DNA from: JANXSD01 sp043758125
GTDB taxonomy: Bacteria > Bacteroidota > Bacteroidia > AKYH767-A > OLB10
Direction of reading: 5' to 3'
DNA length: 8,841 nt
NCBI GenBank assembly: GCA_043758125.1
Contig: JAYVOC010000175.1
Coordinates: forward strand, 1 to 8,841
The position numbers and the translations under genes were made by a program. The notes beneath the pieces are model-generated. The model did no database searches. It was not told the DNA's origin and was given only the letters and a program-made list of their open reading frames with translations. Of the stretch, positions 1 to 5,042 are shown one piece after another (position 1 is the stretch's first letter; each line of letters begins with the position of its first letter).

Positions 1-216
1 AATAGGTCCTGATGACATATAGTTTACAAGATCTTTATAGAAAGGTCGTTCTTTATGTACCTCATAAAATTTTCCTGCAGCAGCTGTTGTAAGGCTAGTA
101 TATTTCATTGCTACAATGCGAAATCCTGCTTTTGTAATATGATCAAGGATAGCTCCGATATGTCCGTTTTGTACGCCATCGGGCTTGATCATGGTAAATG
201 TTCTGTTTGTTGTCAT
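1..216 (-). CDS. ndk: Nucleoside diphosphate kinase, N-terminal part (runs off the window)
   Basis: Transfers the gamma phosphate from NTPs to NDPs through a phosphohistidine and so balances cytoplasmic (d)NTP pools. The ATG lies at 216-214 on the minus strand and 72 codons are visible. The protein begins MTTNRTFTMIKPDGV; the TMIKPDG block contains the conserved nucleotide-binding Lys of the family. GKFYEVHKERPFY (about residues 48-60) and the start of the SSGP block (69-72) follow, all in the standard NDK order. The catalytic His (NxxHGSD, normally near residue 115-120) lies outside the window, so intactness cannot be judged. The family is about 140 residues long, so roughly half is seen. 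It is divergent from nrnA and has its own promoter-like sequence at 243-270. The family call is very secure; only the 3' end is unknown. Confidence 0.96.
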   Translation of the reverse strand, partial: MTTNRTFTMIKPDGVQNGHIGAILDHITKAGFRIVAMKYTSLTTAAAGKFYEVHKERPFYKDLVNYMSSGPI

Positions 217-242
217 TTATGTATTCCTTTTTTATAGGGCTG

Positions 243-270
243 CAAAGATAATTCATCTACATTTGAACAA
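243..270 (-). promoter_or_regulatory. Bacteroidota-type promoter of ndk
   Basis: On the minus strand TATCTTTG (250-243) is an exact match to the Bacteroidota -7 consensus TAnnTTTG. TTG at 270-268 lies 17 nt upstream, in the spacing range reported for the -33 element (about 17-23). The predicted start of transcription would be about 20-25 nt upstream of the ndk ATG. It is inferred from consensus matching only. Confidence 0.7.
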
Positions 271-356
271 CAATATATTTTAGAATCAATAAAATGATGA
301 TTTTTGCATCCAATTAAATAACATTACCTAATAATTAATTATCAATTTCCACTTTA

Positions 357-1373
357 ATGATTCCTGTTTTCGACGAAAAAACACTTCTAGCATTCTCTAA
401 ATTACTAGAAACTCCTAAAAATATTGTTATCACAACTCATTACAAGCCTGATGGGGATGCGCTTGGCTCTTCGTTAGGATTAGGCAGCTTTTTAAAACGA
501 ATTGGTCATAGTGTAACGGTTGTAGCACCTAGTGAATATCCGGATTTTTTAAAATGGATGGTCGGAAGTAATGAAGTAATCGATTTCCTAAAAAATGGAT
601 CAGAGGCTAAACAAGCTTTTCAAAATGCAGATTTAGTATGTTGCCTCGATTTTAATGATTCTAAAAGGGTAGAGGCAATGGAAAATACATTGATGAAATC
701 TACAGCGCCGCGAATGCTACTCGATCATCACCTTGACCCAAAAGAATTTTGTGACTTTACATTTTCATTCCCACAAATTGGTTCAACAGCTGAATTAGTT
801 TTTCAACTGATATCTGCATTAGGTGGTCAAAAATTAATTGATAAAGATGCTGCGGAATGTCTGTACGCAGGAATTATGACCGATACTGGCAGTTTTCGCT
901 ACAGCTCAGTAAGTGCAGATACGCATCGTGTAATTGCTTCGCTTTTAGATGCAGGTGCAAGAAATTATTATGTGCATGAAAAAATTTATGATACTAATTC
1001 AGAAGCACGATTACGTTTTCTTGGAAATAGTCTCTTAAATCATATGCAAGTTTTATATGATTATAATACCGTTATTTTTACAGCTACTAAATCCGATATG
1101 GATCGATTTAAACACGAATCTGGTGATTTGGAAGGTATCGTAAATTACGGTTTAGGAATTAAAAATATTACAATGGCTGTATTATTCAGCGAACGCGAAC
1201 ATGTTGTTAAAATTTCATTTCGCTCTAAAGGTGATTTATCTGTTAAAGAAATTGCAGAAAAATATTTTGAGGGCGGTGGTCACCATAATGCAGCTGGCGG
1301 AAAGTCATCACTATCTTTAAATGATACAATTGCGAAATTTGTAGCTTTGCTTCCAACAATAAATAAAGTATGA
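357..1373 (+). CDS. nrnA: DHH/DHHA1 phosphoesterase, NrnA-type oligoribonuclease / pAp phosphatase
   Basis: Predicted cytoplasmic Mn-dependent phosphoesterase that degrades 2-5 nt nano-RNAs and, in characterised NrnA proteins, also dephosphorylates 3'-phosphoadenosine 5'-phosphate. The 338 residues match the usual length. All four metal motifs of the DHH domain are visible: H28-x3-D32-G-D34 in ITTHYKPDGDALGSS, D98 in CLDFND, the DHH-like LLDHHLDP (Asp123-His124-His125), and D176 in MTDTGSFRYSS. The C-terminal DHHA1 domain carries the substrate-binding GGGHHNAAGG at 306-315. The ATG start is preceded by an A/T-rich leader without a Shine-Dalgarno sequence, as is normal for Bacteroidota. The stop overlaps the next gene's start (ATGA), which implies translational coupling and an operon with the two FKBP lipoproteins. 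No missing key residue was seen. Which of the two activities dominates cannot be told from sequence. Confidence 0.93.
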   Translation: MIPVFDEKTLLAFSKLLETPKNIVITTHYKPDGDALGSSLGLGSFLKRIGHSVTVVAPSEYPDFLKWMVGSNEVIDFLKNGSEAKQAFQNADLVCCLDFNDSKRVEAMENTLMKSTAPRMLLDHHLDPKEFCDFTFSFPQIGSTAELVFQLISALGGQKLIDKDAAECLYAGIMTDTGSFRYSSVSADTHRVIASLLDAGARNYYVHEKIYDTNSEARLRFLGNSLLNHMQVLYDYNTVIFTATKSDMDRFKHESGDLEGIVNYGLGIKNITMAVLFSEREHVVKISFRSKGDLSVKEIAEKYFEGGGHHNAAGGKSSLSLNDTIAKFVALLPTINKV

Positions 1374-1927
1374 GCAAGGTTAAAATTTATCAAACATTAG
1401 GAACATTAATCGTTGCTTTACTTGTTGTTTTCTCCTCTTGCCAAGGACAAGAAAAACAAAATCGTTCTACTTTACAAATGCAATCGCAAAATCAAATTAA
1501 AGAGACATTGATTGATGCAAATAAAAATCGAATGTTAGAAGAAGTTGAGAATATCAATAATTATGTCGATCGCCACCAATTAAAAATGAATACCACCCCA
1601 ACTGGAATTCGCATTATGACGATCACAGAAGGAACGGGCCCTAAACCGAAGCTATTATCCGATGTTTCTCTGAAATATAAAATTAATTTGTTGGACGGAT
1701 CGTATGTTTATTCTAGTGATAGCTCTGGTGTACTCTCATTTATATTAGGACAATCATCCGAGCCAAGTGGTTTACAAGAAGCATTGCTAAGTATTCATCA
1801 AGGAGAAAAAGCACTTGTTATAATTCCCTATTATCTTGCTTATGGCCTTACCGGCGATGGTGATAAAATAGGAGGGGGCGAAAGTTTAGTTTATCAAGTT
1901 GAATTAATAAAAGTTAGAAGCAATTAA
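1370..1927 (+). CDS. GldI-like FKBP-type peptidyl-prolyl isomerase lipoprotein
   Basis: Probable envelope lipoprotein of 185 residues with one FKBP fold. The N-terminus has a hydrophobic segment (about 9-21) ending in the lipobox FSSC with Cys24 as the acylated residue. A polar, helical linker (about 25-75) precedes the FKBP domain (about 90-182). FKBP landmarks visible are LKYKINLLDGSYVYSS, LSFILG, SGLQEAL and IIPYYLAYGL, followed by the closing strand LVYQVELIKV. The FKBP12 Asp37 position reads Ser (VYSS), as I recall also for Flavobacterium GldI, so isomerase activity may be weak. GldI is a lipoprotein needed for gliding in Flavobacterium johnsoniae, and placement directly behind an nrnA-type gene supports the family assignment. 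Gliding in this organism is not shown: no other gld gene is in the window. It overlaps nrnA by 4 nt and the next gene by 1 nt. Confidence 0.85.
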   Translation: MSKVKIYQTLGTLIVALLVVFSSCQGQEKQNRSTLQMQSQNQIKETLIDANKNRMLEEVENINNYVDRHQLKMNTTPTGIRIMTITEGTGPKPKLLSDVSLKYKINLLDGSYVYSSDSSGVLSFILGQSSEPSGLQEALLSIHQGEKALVIIPYYLAYGLTGDGDKIGGGESLVYQVELIKVRSN

Positions 1928-2808
1928 TGAAAAGCATATTCACAAATTATATCTTCATTCTTATTGGAGTTGGTTTTTGTTTTACATCATGTAAAAAGGA
2001 TGGTTATTCAATTACAGAATCAGGTTTGCGTTATCATATTTATGAAAGTAAAAAGCAGGAAACGGCAAAACTGGGGGACATTTTAAAGATGCATCTCATC
2101 TATAAGAACACAAAAGATTCAATACTTTATGATTCTAAAATTCTTGGTGATAGCTTCCTAATTGAGTTAACAAAACCTAGTTTCAAAGGTGGATTGGAAG
2201 AAGGATTTGCAATGATGGGAGAAGGGGATAGCGCCTCATTCCTTGTTTCAGCGGATTCCGTTTTTGATAAACTCTTTCATCAAACATTACCTTCCTACAT
2301 CCATAAAGGCGATGTTCTTAGGTTCGATGTACGACTAAATAAAATTATGTCGCGTGAAGAAATGAATACTTTTTTGAAACAAAAAGCAAATTCAAATTCA
2401 AATGTAAAAACAGAAAATGATTTAATTCATGATTACTTAGCAAATAATCATTTGAAAGTTTCACCAGTTAAGGAAGGCGTTTATTATATACAATTTGTTG
2501 CGGGAAATGGAAATCAACCGAAGTTGGGAGATGAAGTAACCATTAAATATCTAGCACGATCATTAAATGGGATTGCCTATGATGCAAGTGATAAAAACGG
2601 TGGACCTATAAAAATAATTTTAGGAAAAGGAGGCTACTTAACTTCATTTGTAGATGCAATTGTAGCTATGAAAAAGGGAGGTGTTTCCAGAGTAGTTTTA
2701 ACCTCACCAAATGCTTATGGTACTGAAGGATTTGGTCCCGTTCCTCCGAATAGTCCATTGGTTTTTGATTTAGAATTAATTGATATTAAGTCAAAATCAC
2801 CATTGTGA
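1927..2808 (+). CDS. FKBP-type peptidyl-prolyl isomerase lipoprotein with two FKBP-like domains
   Basis: A 293-residue predicted lipoprotein. The signal peptide spans about 1-21 and the lipobox is FTSC with Cys22. An FKBP-like domain at about 35-140 retains YDS and GGLEEGFAMMGEGDSASF, but has SADSVFDKLF in place of the canonical AYG segment, so it looks degenerate. A charged linker (about 141-175) leads to a second domain (about 180-288) with IAYDAS, the IILG strand, SPNAYGTEGFGPVPPNSP and LVFDLELIDI, which is the classic FKBP C-terminal pattern. The second domain keeps the Tyr-Asp pair and the AYG tyrosine, so it is the likelier active domain. The likely role is folding or chaperoning of exported proteins. 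The start codon overlaps the stop of the preceding gene (TAATG), so the two FKBPs are probably translationally coupled. Substrates are unknown. Confidence 0.85.
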   Translation: MKSIFTNYIFILIGVGFCFTSCKKDGYSITESGLRYHIYESKKQETAKLGDILKMHLIYKNTKDSILYDSKILGDSFLIELTKPSFKGGLEEGFAMMGEGDSASFLVSADSVFDKLFHQTLPSYIHKGDVLRFDVRLNKIMSREEMNTFLKQKANSNSNVKTENDLIHDYLANNHLKVSPVKEGVYYIQFVAGNGNQPKLGDEVTIKYLARSLNGIAYDASDKNGGPIKIILGKGGYLTSFVDAIVAMKKGGVSRVVLTSPNAYGTEGFGPVPPNSPLVFDLELIDIKSKSPL

Positions 2809-2812
2809 TTTT
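2793..2812 (+). other. Stem-loop spanning the FKBP stop codon
   Basis: AAAATCAC (2793-2800) and GTGATTTT (2805-2812) are perfect 8-nt inverted arms around a CATT loop. The stop codon TGA (2806-2808) lies in the right arm. It is followed by AGCTTTTTG, so it could act as a weak terminator or a 3'-end stabiliser. TTTTAGC (2809-2815) can alternatively pair with GCTAAAA (2835-2841), which would compete with this hairpin. Function is inferred. Confidence 0.4.
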
Positions 2813-2852
2813 AGCTTTTTGAAATTCATTTTTTGCTAAAAATATTAATCCT

Positions 2853-2882
2853 AAAGAGCTGCAAATTATTGCTGCTCTTTTT
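2853..2882 (+). terminator. Rho-independent terminator after the nrnA-FKBP operon
   Basis: AAAGAGCTGCAA (2853-2864) pairs with TTGCTGCTCTTT (2869-2880) around a 4-nt loop. The stem is 12 bp with one T-T mismatch and is followed directly by T-rich sequence (TTTATTTG counting from the arm). It lies 45 nt after the stop of the two-domain FKBP gene in the correct orientation. The right arm can alternatively pair with a downstream copy at 2906-2917. Confidence 0.7.
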
Positions 2883-2923
2883 ATTTGTAACAAATTGGTA
2901 ATCGCAAAGAGCAGCAATTTTTT
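2869..2923 (+). terminator. Alternative, mutually exclusive terminator hairpin
   Basis: TTGCTGCTCTTT (2869-2880) is perfectly complementary to AAAGAGCAGCAA (2906-2917), which is followed by an uninterrupted T run (2918-2923). The 25-nt loop contains a small inverted repeat, ATTTG (2883-2887) and CAAAT (2891-2895). Because it uses the right arm of the 2853-2880 hairpin, only one of the two can form at a time. It may be a back-up terminator or the remnant of a duplicated one. Confidence 0.5.
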
Positions 2924-2983
2924 CCTTCTACAATTCGTTTTCTTGTAGCTTCTAAAATTTCTCTTTGCTGGATGTTACAAATA

Positions 2984-3011
2984 AAAAAGCCCCGCAATTG
3001 CGGGGCTTTTT
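2984..3011. terminator. Bidirectional rho-independent terminator between convergent genes
   Basis: This is a perfect 28-nt palindrome: A5-GCCCCGCAA facing TTGCGGGGC-T5 with no spacer. The GC-rich core stands out in an AT-rich region, and T runs follow on both strands (5 on plus, 6 on minus). It sits between the plus-strand FKBP operon and the minus-strand H1-like gene, 38 nt after the latter's stop, so it most likely ends the H1-like transcript and blocks read-through from the other side. Confidence 0.88.
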
Positions 3012-3013
3012 AC

Positions 3014-3035
3014 ATCCTTCAAATGAATGAAGGAT
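3014..3035 (-). other. Stem-loop in the 3' UTR of the H1-like gene
   Basis: ATCCTTCA (3014-3021) and TGAAGGAT (3028-3035) are perfect 8-nt arms around a 6-nt loop. It lies between the H1-like stop codon (3049) and the palindromic terminator. No T run follows on the minus strand before the terminator, so an RNA-stability role is more likely than termination. This is an inference. Confidence 0.4.
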
Positions 3036-3048
3036 TAGAATACTATTC

Positions 3049-3438
3049 TTATTTCGAAGCTTTCTTAGCTGCTCTTTTTGCACCTTTCTTAGCTGCTTTT
3101 TTAGCTGCTTTTTTCGGAGCTGCTTTCTTAGCTGCTCTTTTTGGAGCCGCTTTTTTAGCTGCTCTTTTTGGAGCTGATTTTTTAGCCGCTTTTTTAGCTG
3201 CTTTTTTTGGAGCTGCTTTTTTAGCAACTTTTTTCGCTGATTTCTTAGCTGCTTTTTTAGCGCCAGTTTTCTTAGCACCTTTCTTTGCAGCTTTTTTAGC
3301 AGACTTCTTAGCAGCTTTTTTTGCTTTTTTAGGAGCAGCCATCGCTTCTACATTAGTCATCTTGAAACCAATTACTCTTGTTGTACCAGCTGCAGTAATA
3401 CTGCTTTTGCTAGCTTTACTTTCCATGTTTTGTTTCAT
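3049..3438 (-). CDS. Histone H1-like Lys/Ala-rich DNA-binding protein
   Basis: A 129-residue, extremely basic protein. From about residue 33 onward it is almost entirely Lys, Ala, Pro, Arg and Ser in AAKK/APKK units, like the C-terminal tail of eukaryotic H1 and bacterial H1-like proteins. A 9-residue unit [AS]APK[KR]AAKK occurs at 75-83, 88-96, 97-105 and 106-114. The likely role is non-specific DNA binding and nucleoid compaction. The first 32 residues differ in kind: a Ser/Thr/hydrophobic stretch including TAAGTTRVIGFKMTNVEA. Starts are possible at codons 1, 5, 27 and 33 (ATG at 3438, 3426, 3360, 3342). I chose the longest because the N-terminal stretch reads like real protein, but start 33 would give a pure KA-rich protein. 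No exact TAnnTTTG promoter was found upstream. A strong terminator follows. The repetitive DNA also opens long artefactual frames on both strands. Confidence 0.8.
   Translation of the reverse strand: MKQNMESKASKSSITAAGTTRVIGFKMTNVEAMAAPKKAKKAAKKSAKKAAKKGAKKTGAKKAAKKSAKKVAKKAAPKKAAKKAAKKSAPKRAAKKAAPKRAAKKAAPKKAAKKAAKKGAKRAAKKASK
3097..3216 (-). repeat. 27-nt tandem repeats in the H1-like gene
   Basis: The DNA encoding residues 75-114 is built from a 27-nt (9-codon) unit for [AS]APK[KR]AAKK. Three copies are directly adjacent (3097-3177); a fourth (3190-3216) is separated from them by a 12-nt AAKK insertion. On the plus strand the unit reads GCTGCTCTTTTTGGAGC plus 10 nt, and neighbouring copies at 3131-3157 and 3158-3184 differ at only two positions. 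Such near-identity suggests recent slippage or unequal recombination and likely length variation between strains. Confidence 0.8.
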
Positions 3439-3511
3439 TTTTGTTAACGTTTTGAATTGGGTTAATGATTATTTACTGTTATGGTTTTTATACTGTAATT
3501 AAATAATATTT

Positions 3512-3528
3512 GTTACATTTTATGTAAC
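3512..3528. promoter_or_regulatory. Perfect inverted repeat upstream of the H1-like gene
   Basis: GTTACAT-TTT-ATGTAAC is a 7+3+7 perfect inverted repeat in the 173-nt gap between the SPT-like stop (3612) and the H1-like start (3438). It could be an operator for a dimeric regulator of the H1-like gene, about 74 nt upstream of its ATG. It could instead be a weak AT-rich terminator of the SPT-like transcript, 83 nt after its stop, although no real T run follows. Nothing else recognisable was seen in this gap. Confidence 0.4.
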
Positions 3529-3611
3529 CATTTTGAAAATACTACATCACCAAACAACTGCACAACATTAAATCTATAACTATTTAACACAACAAATATA
3601 ATATAATTTAC

Positions 3612-4862
3612 TTATGGTAACGAAGTAACAATTTTATCAGATGCATACTTTCCTGCTTTTAAATTCTTTTGAACATCTTTAAAAGAATTAATTGTATAGT
3701 TTACATTTTCTAAAGTATGAATTGCAGTTGGTATTAATCTCAACATAATAACTCCTTTCGGAACAACTGGATAAACAACCATCGAACAAAAGATATTATA
3801 GTTCTCTCGCAAATCAACAATTAAATTTGTTGCTTCTGGAATTGTACCATTTAAATATACTGGAGTTACTGGTGATTGTGTATTACCAATTTCAAATCCT
3901 GCATTCTTTAATCCCGACTGCAATGCATTTGTAATTTCCCATAATTTATCTTTCAATGATGGTTGTGTTCGAAGTAATTCTAATCTCTTTAATGCTCCAA
4001 TAACTAAAGGCATGGGAAGTGCTTTCGCAAAAATTTGTGAACGCATATTATATCGCAAATACTCAACAATTTGTTCATCAGCAGAAATAAAACCACCAAT
4101 TAATGCCATCGATTTTGCAAAAGTTCCAAAATAAATATCTATTCCATCTTGTACTCCTTGTTGCTCTCCAGTTCCAGCACCTGTTTTTCCCATAGTGCCA
4201 AATCCATGTGCATCATCAACAAATAAACGGAAGTTGAATTTCTTTTTAAGTTCAACAACTTCTTTAAGTTTACCCATATCACCTGACATTCCAAAAACGC
4301 CTTCAGTAATAACAAGTATTCCGCCATTAGTATCCGCAACTAATTTTGTTGCACGCTCTAATTGCTTTTCTAAACTAGTAATATCATTATGTGGATATAC
4401 AAATCGCTTACCCATATGTAAACGTAATCCGTCTATAATACATGCATGAGCTTCCGAATCGTAAACAATAACATCATGTCGATCTACTAATGAATCGATC
4501 GCACTTACCATTCCTTGATATCCGAAGTTCAAAAGAATAGTATCTTCTTTACTCATGAAATCAGATAATTCTTTTTCCAACTGTTCGTGTGGATTTGAAT
4601 TTCCCGACATCATTCTTGCACCCATTGGTAATGCAAATCCATATTCAGCAGCAGCATCTGCATCTGCTTTACGTACTTCAGGATGATTAGCAAGACCTAA
4701 ATAATTATTTAAGCTCCATACTAAACGCTCCTTTCCGCGAAAGATCATCTTATTAGAAATGTCGCCTTCCAATTTTGGAAAGGTAAAATAACCATGTGCA
4801 ACTTTTGCATACATGCCTAATGGACCCCTGCTCGTACTAATTTTTTCAAAAATGTCAACCAT
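3612..4862 (-). CDS. PLP-dependent alpha-oxoamine synthase, serine palmitoyltransferase-like
   Basis: Fold-type I PLP enzyme of the KBL/AONS/SPT family, which condenses an amino acid with an acyl thioester and releases CO2. In Bacteroidota this clade is usually linked to sphingolipid or sulfonolipid synthesis, so serine palmitoyltransferase is the best guess. Cysteate acyltransferase, 2-amino-3-ketobutyrate CoA ligase or BioF cannot be excluded; no biotin or threonine-degradation gene lies nearby. Visible motifs, numbered from the chosen ATG: SLNNYLGLANHP (50-61), GARMMSGNSNPHEQLE (81-96), DSEAHACIIDG (135-145, with the PLP-stacking His139), TEGVFGMSGD (186-195), VDDAHGFGTMG (215-225, with Asp217 and His219), and GTFAKSMALIGGF (246-258) with Lys250 as the Schiff-base lysine. 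The 416-residue length fits. The ATG at 4862 is preferred over an in-frame TTG at 4883 because homologues begin MVDIFE. It is divergent from bamD and probably cytoplasmic. Confidence 0.9.
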   Translation of the reverse strand: MVDIFEKISTSRGPLGMYAKVAHGYFTFPKLEGDISNKMIFRGKERLVWSLNNYLGLANHPEVRKADADAAAEYGFALPMGARMMSGNSNPHEQLEKELSDFMSKEDTILLNFGYQGMVSAIDSLVDRHDVIVYDSEAHACIIDGLRLHMGKRFVYPHNDITSLEKQLERATKLVADTNGGILVITEGVFGMSGDMGKLKEVVELKKKFNFRLFVDDAHGFGTMGKTGAGTGEQQGVQDGIDIYFGTFAKSMALIGGFISADEQIVEYLRYNMRSQIFAKALPMPLVIGALKRLELLRTQPSLKDKLWEITNALQSGLKNAGFEIGNTQSPVTPVYLNGTIPEATNLIVDLRENYNIFCSMVVYPVVPKGVIMLRLIPTAIHTLENVNYTINSFKDVQKNLKAGKYASDKIVTSLP

Positions 4863-4932
4863 ATTTCTTTTCGTGTTTATCAATGCTAGATTGTTGAGTT
4901 TCTGTTCACGAAATGTGAGCGAAATATCATCA

Positions 4933-4965
4933 CAAAATTAAGATTAAATGATACACTAATCACAA
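4933..4965 (-). promoter_or_regulatory. Promoter of the SPT-like gene
   Basis: On the minus strand TAATTTTG (4940-4933) matches the -7 consensus TAnnTTTG exactly. TTG at 4965-4963 is placed 22 nt upstream. This predicts a leader of roughly 65 nt before the ATG at 4862. An imperfect inverted repeat, GTTCAC/GTGAGC (4903-4919), falls in that leader. Consensus match only. Confidence 0.6.
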
Positions 4966-5016
4966 TCTTTTCAACAAGCTGTTGTTAATCATGCTTATTA
5001 GCAAAAACGAATTTCG

Positions 5017-5024
5017 TACATTTG
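5017..5024 (+). promoter_or_regulatory. -7 element for the bamD-rpoZ-coaBC-DUF4835-recN operon
   Basis: TACATTTG is an exact match to TAnnTTTG, 18 nt upstream of the bamD ATG, predicting a very short leader. The -33 region is poor: only TTA (4995-4997) lies at a suitable 19-nt spacing. No equally good element was found in the gaps before rpoZ or coaBC, consistent with one main promoter for the operon. Confidence 0.6.
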
Positions 5025-5042
5025 CAAAATAATTAAATACAC

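Noticed and set aside
55..237. Plus-strand 60-codon Cys-rich frame
   Set aside because: It is antisense to the well-supported ndk gene and its promoter; no homology or start signal recognised.
299..306. GATTTTTG as a -7 element for nrnA
   Set aside because: One mismatch to TAnnTTTG and no TTG at suitable upstream spacing, so too weak to list as a promoter.
331..342. Palindrome ATAATTAATTAT upstream of nrnA
   Set aside because: Pure A/T sequence in an AT-rich spacer; expected by chance.
3097..3216. CRISPR-like array in the repeated segment
   Set aside because: The 27-nt units are directly adjacent, without spacers, and keep the coding frame of the H1-like protein.
2952..3278. Minus-strand frame of 108 codons rich in Leu/Lys/Gln/Arg
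   Set aside because: It is a frame-shifted reading of the H1-like repeat and runs through the 2984-3011 terminator; the low-complexity DNA keeps several frames open.
3392..3404. Inverted repeat GCAGTA-A-TACTGC inside the H1-like gene
   Set aside because: Short, with a 1-nt centre that cannot form a hairpin loop, and located in coding sequence; possible but unsupported as an operator.
2972..3502. Plus-strand open frame of 176 codons encoding a hydrophobic Phe/Leu/Ala repeat, like a membrane protein
   Set aside because: It is the antisense of the H1-like Lys/Ala repeat: AAR and GCN codons read backwards give Phe, Leu and Ala. It starts inside the terminator region and has no promoter-like sequence.
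4139..4449. Frames within the SPT-like gene (minus 4139-4339, plus 4195-4449)
   Set aside because: Both lie wholly inside the SPT-like coding region, whose motifs are intact in the main frame.
4863..4883. Upstream TTG start for the SPT-like gene giving seven more residues
   Set aside because: The ATG at 4862 yields the MVDIFE start that I recall in homologues; the added residues INTKRN look like leader sequence.
4972..4984. CAACA-AGC-TGTTG inverted repeat between the SPT-like gene and bamD
   Set aside because: Only 5-bp arms; not distinguishable from chance without comparison to relatives.
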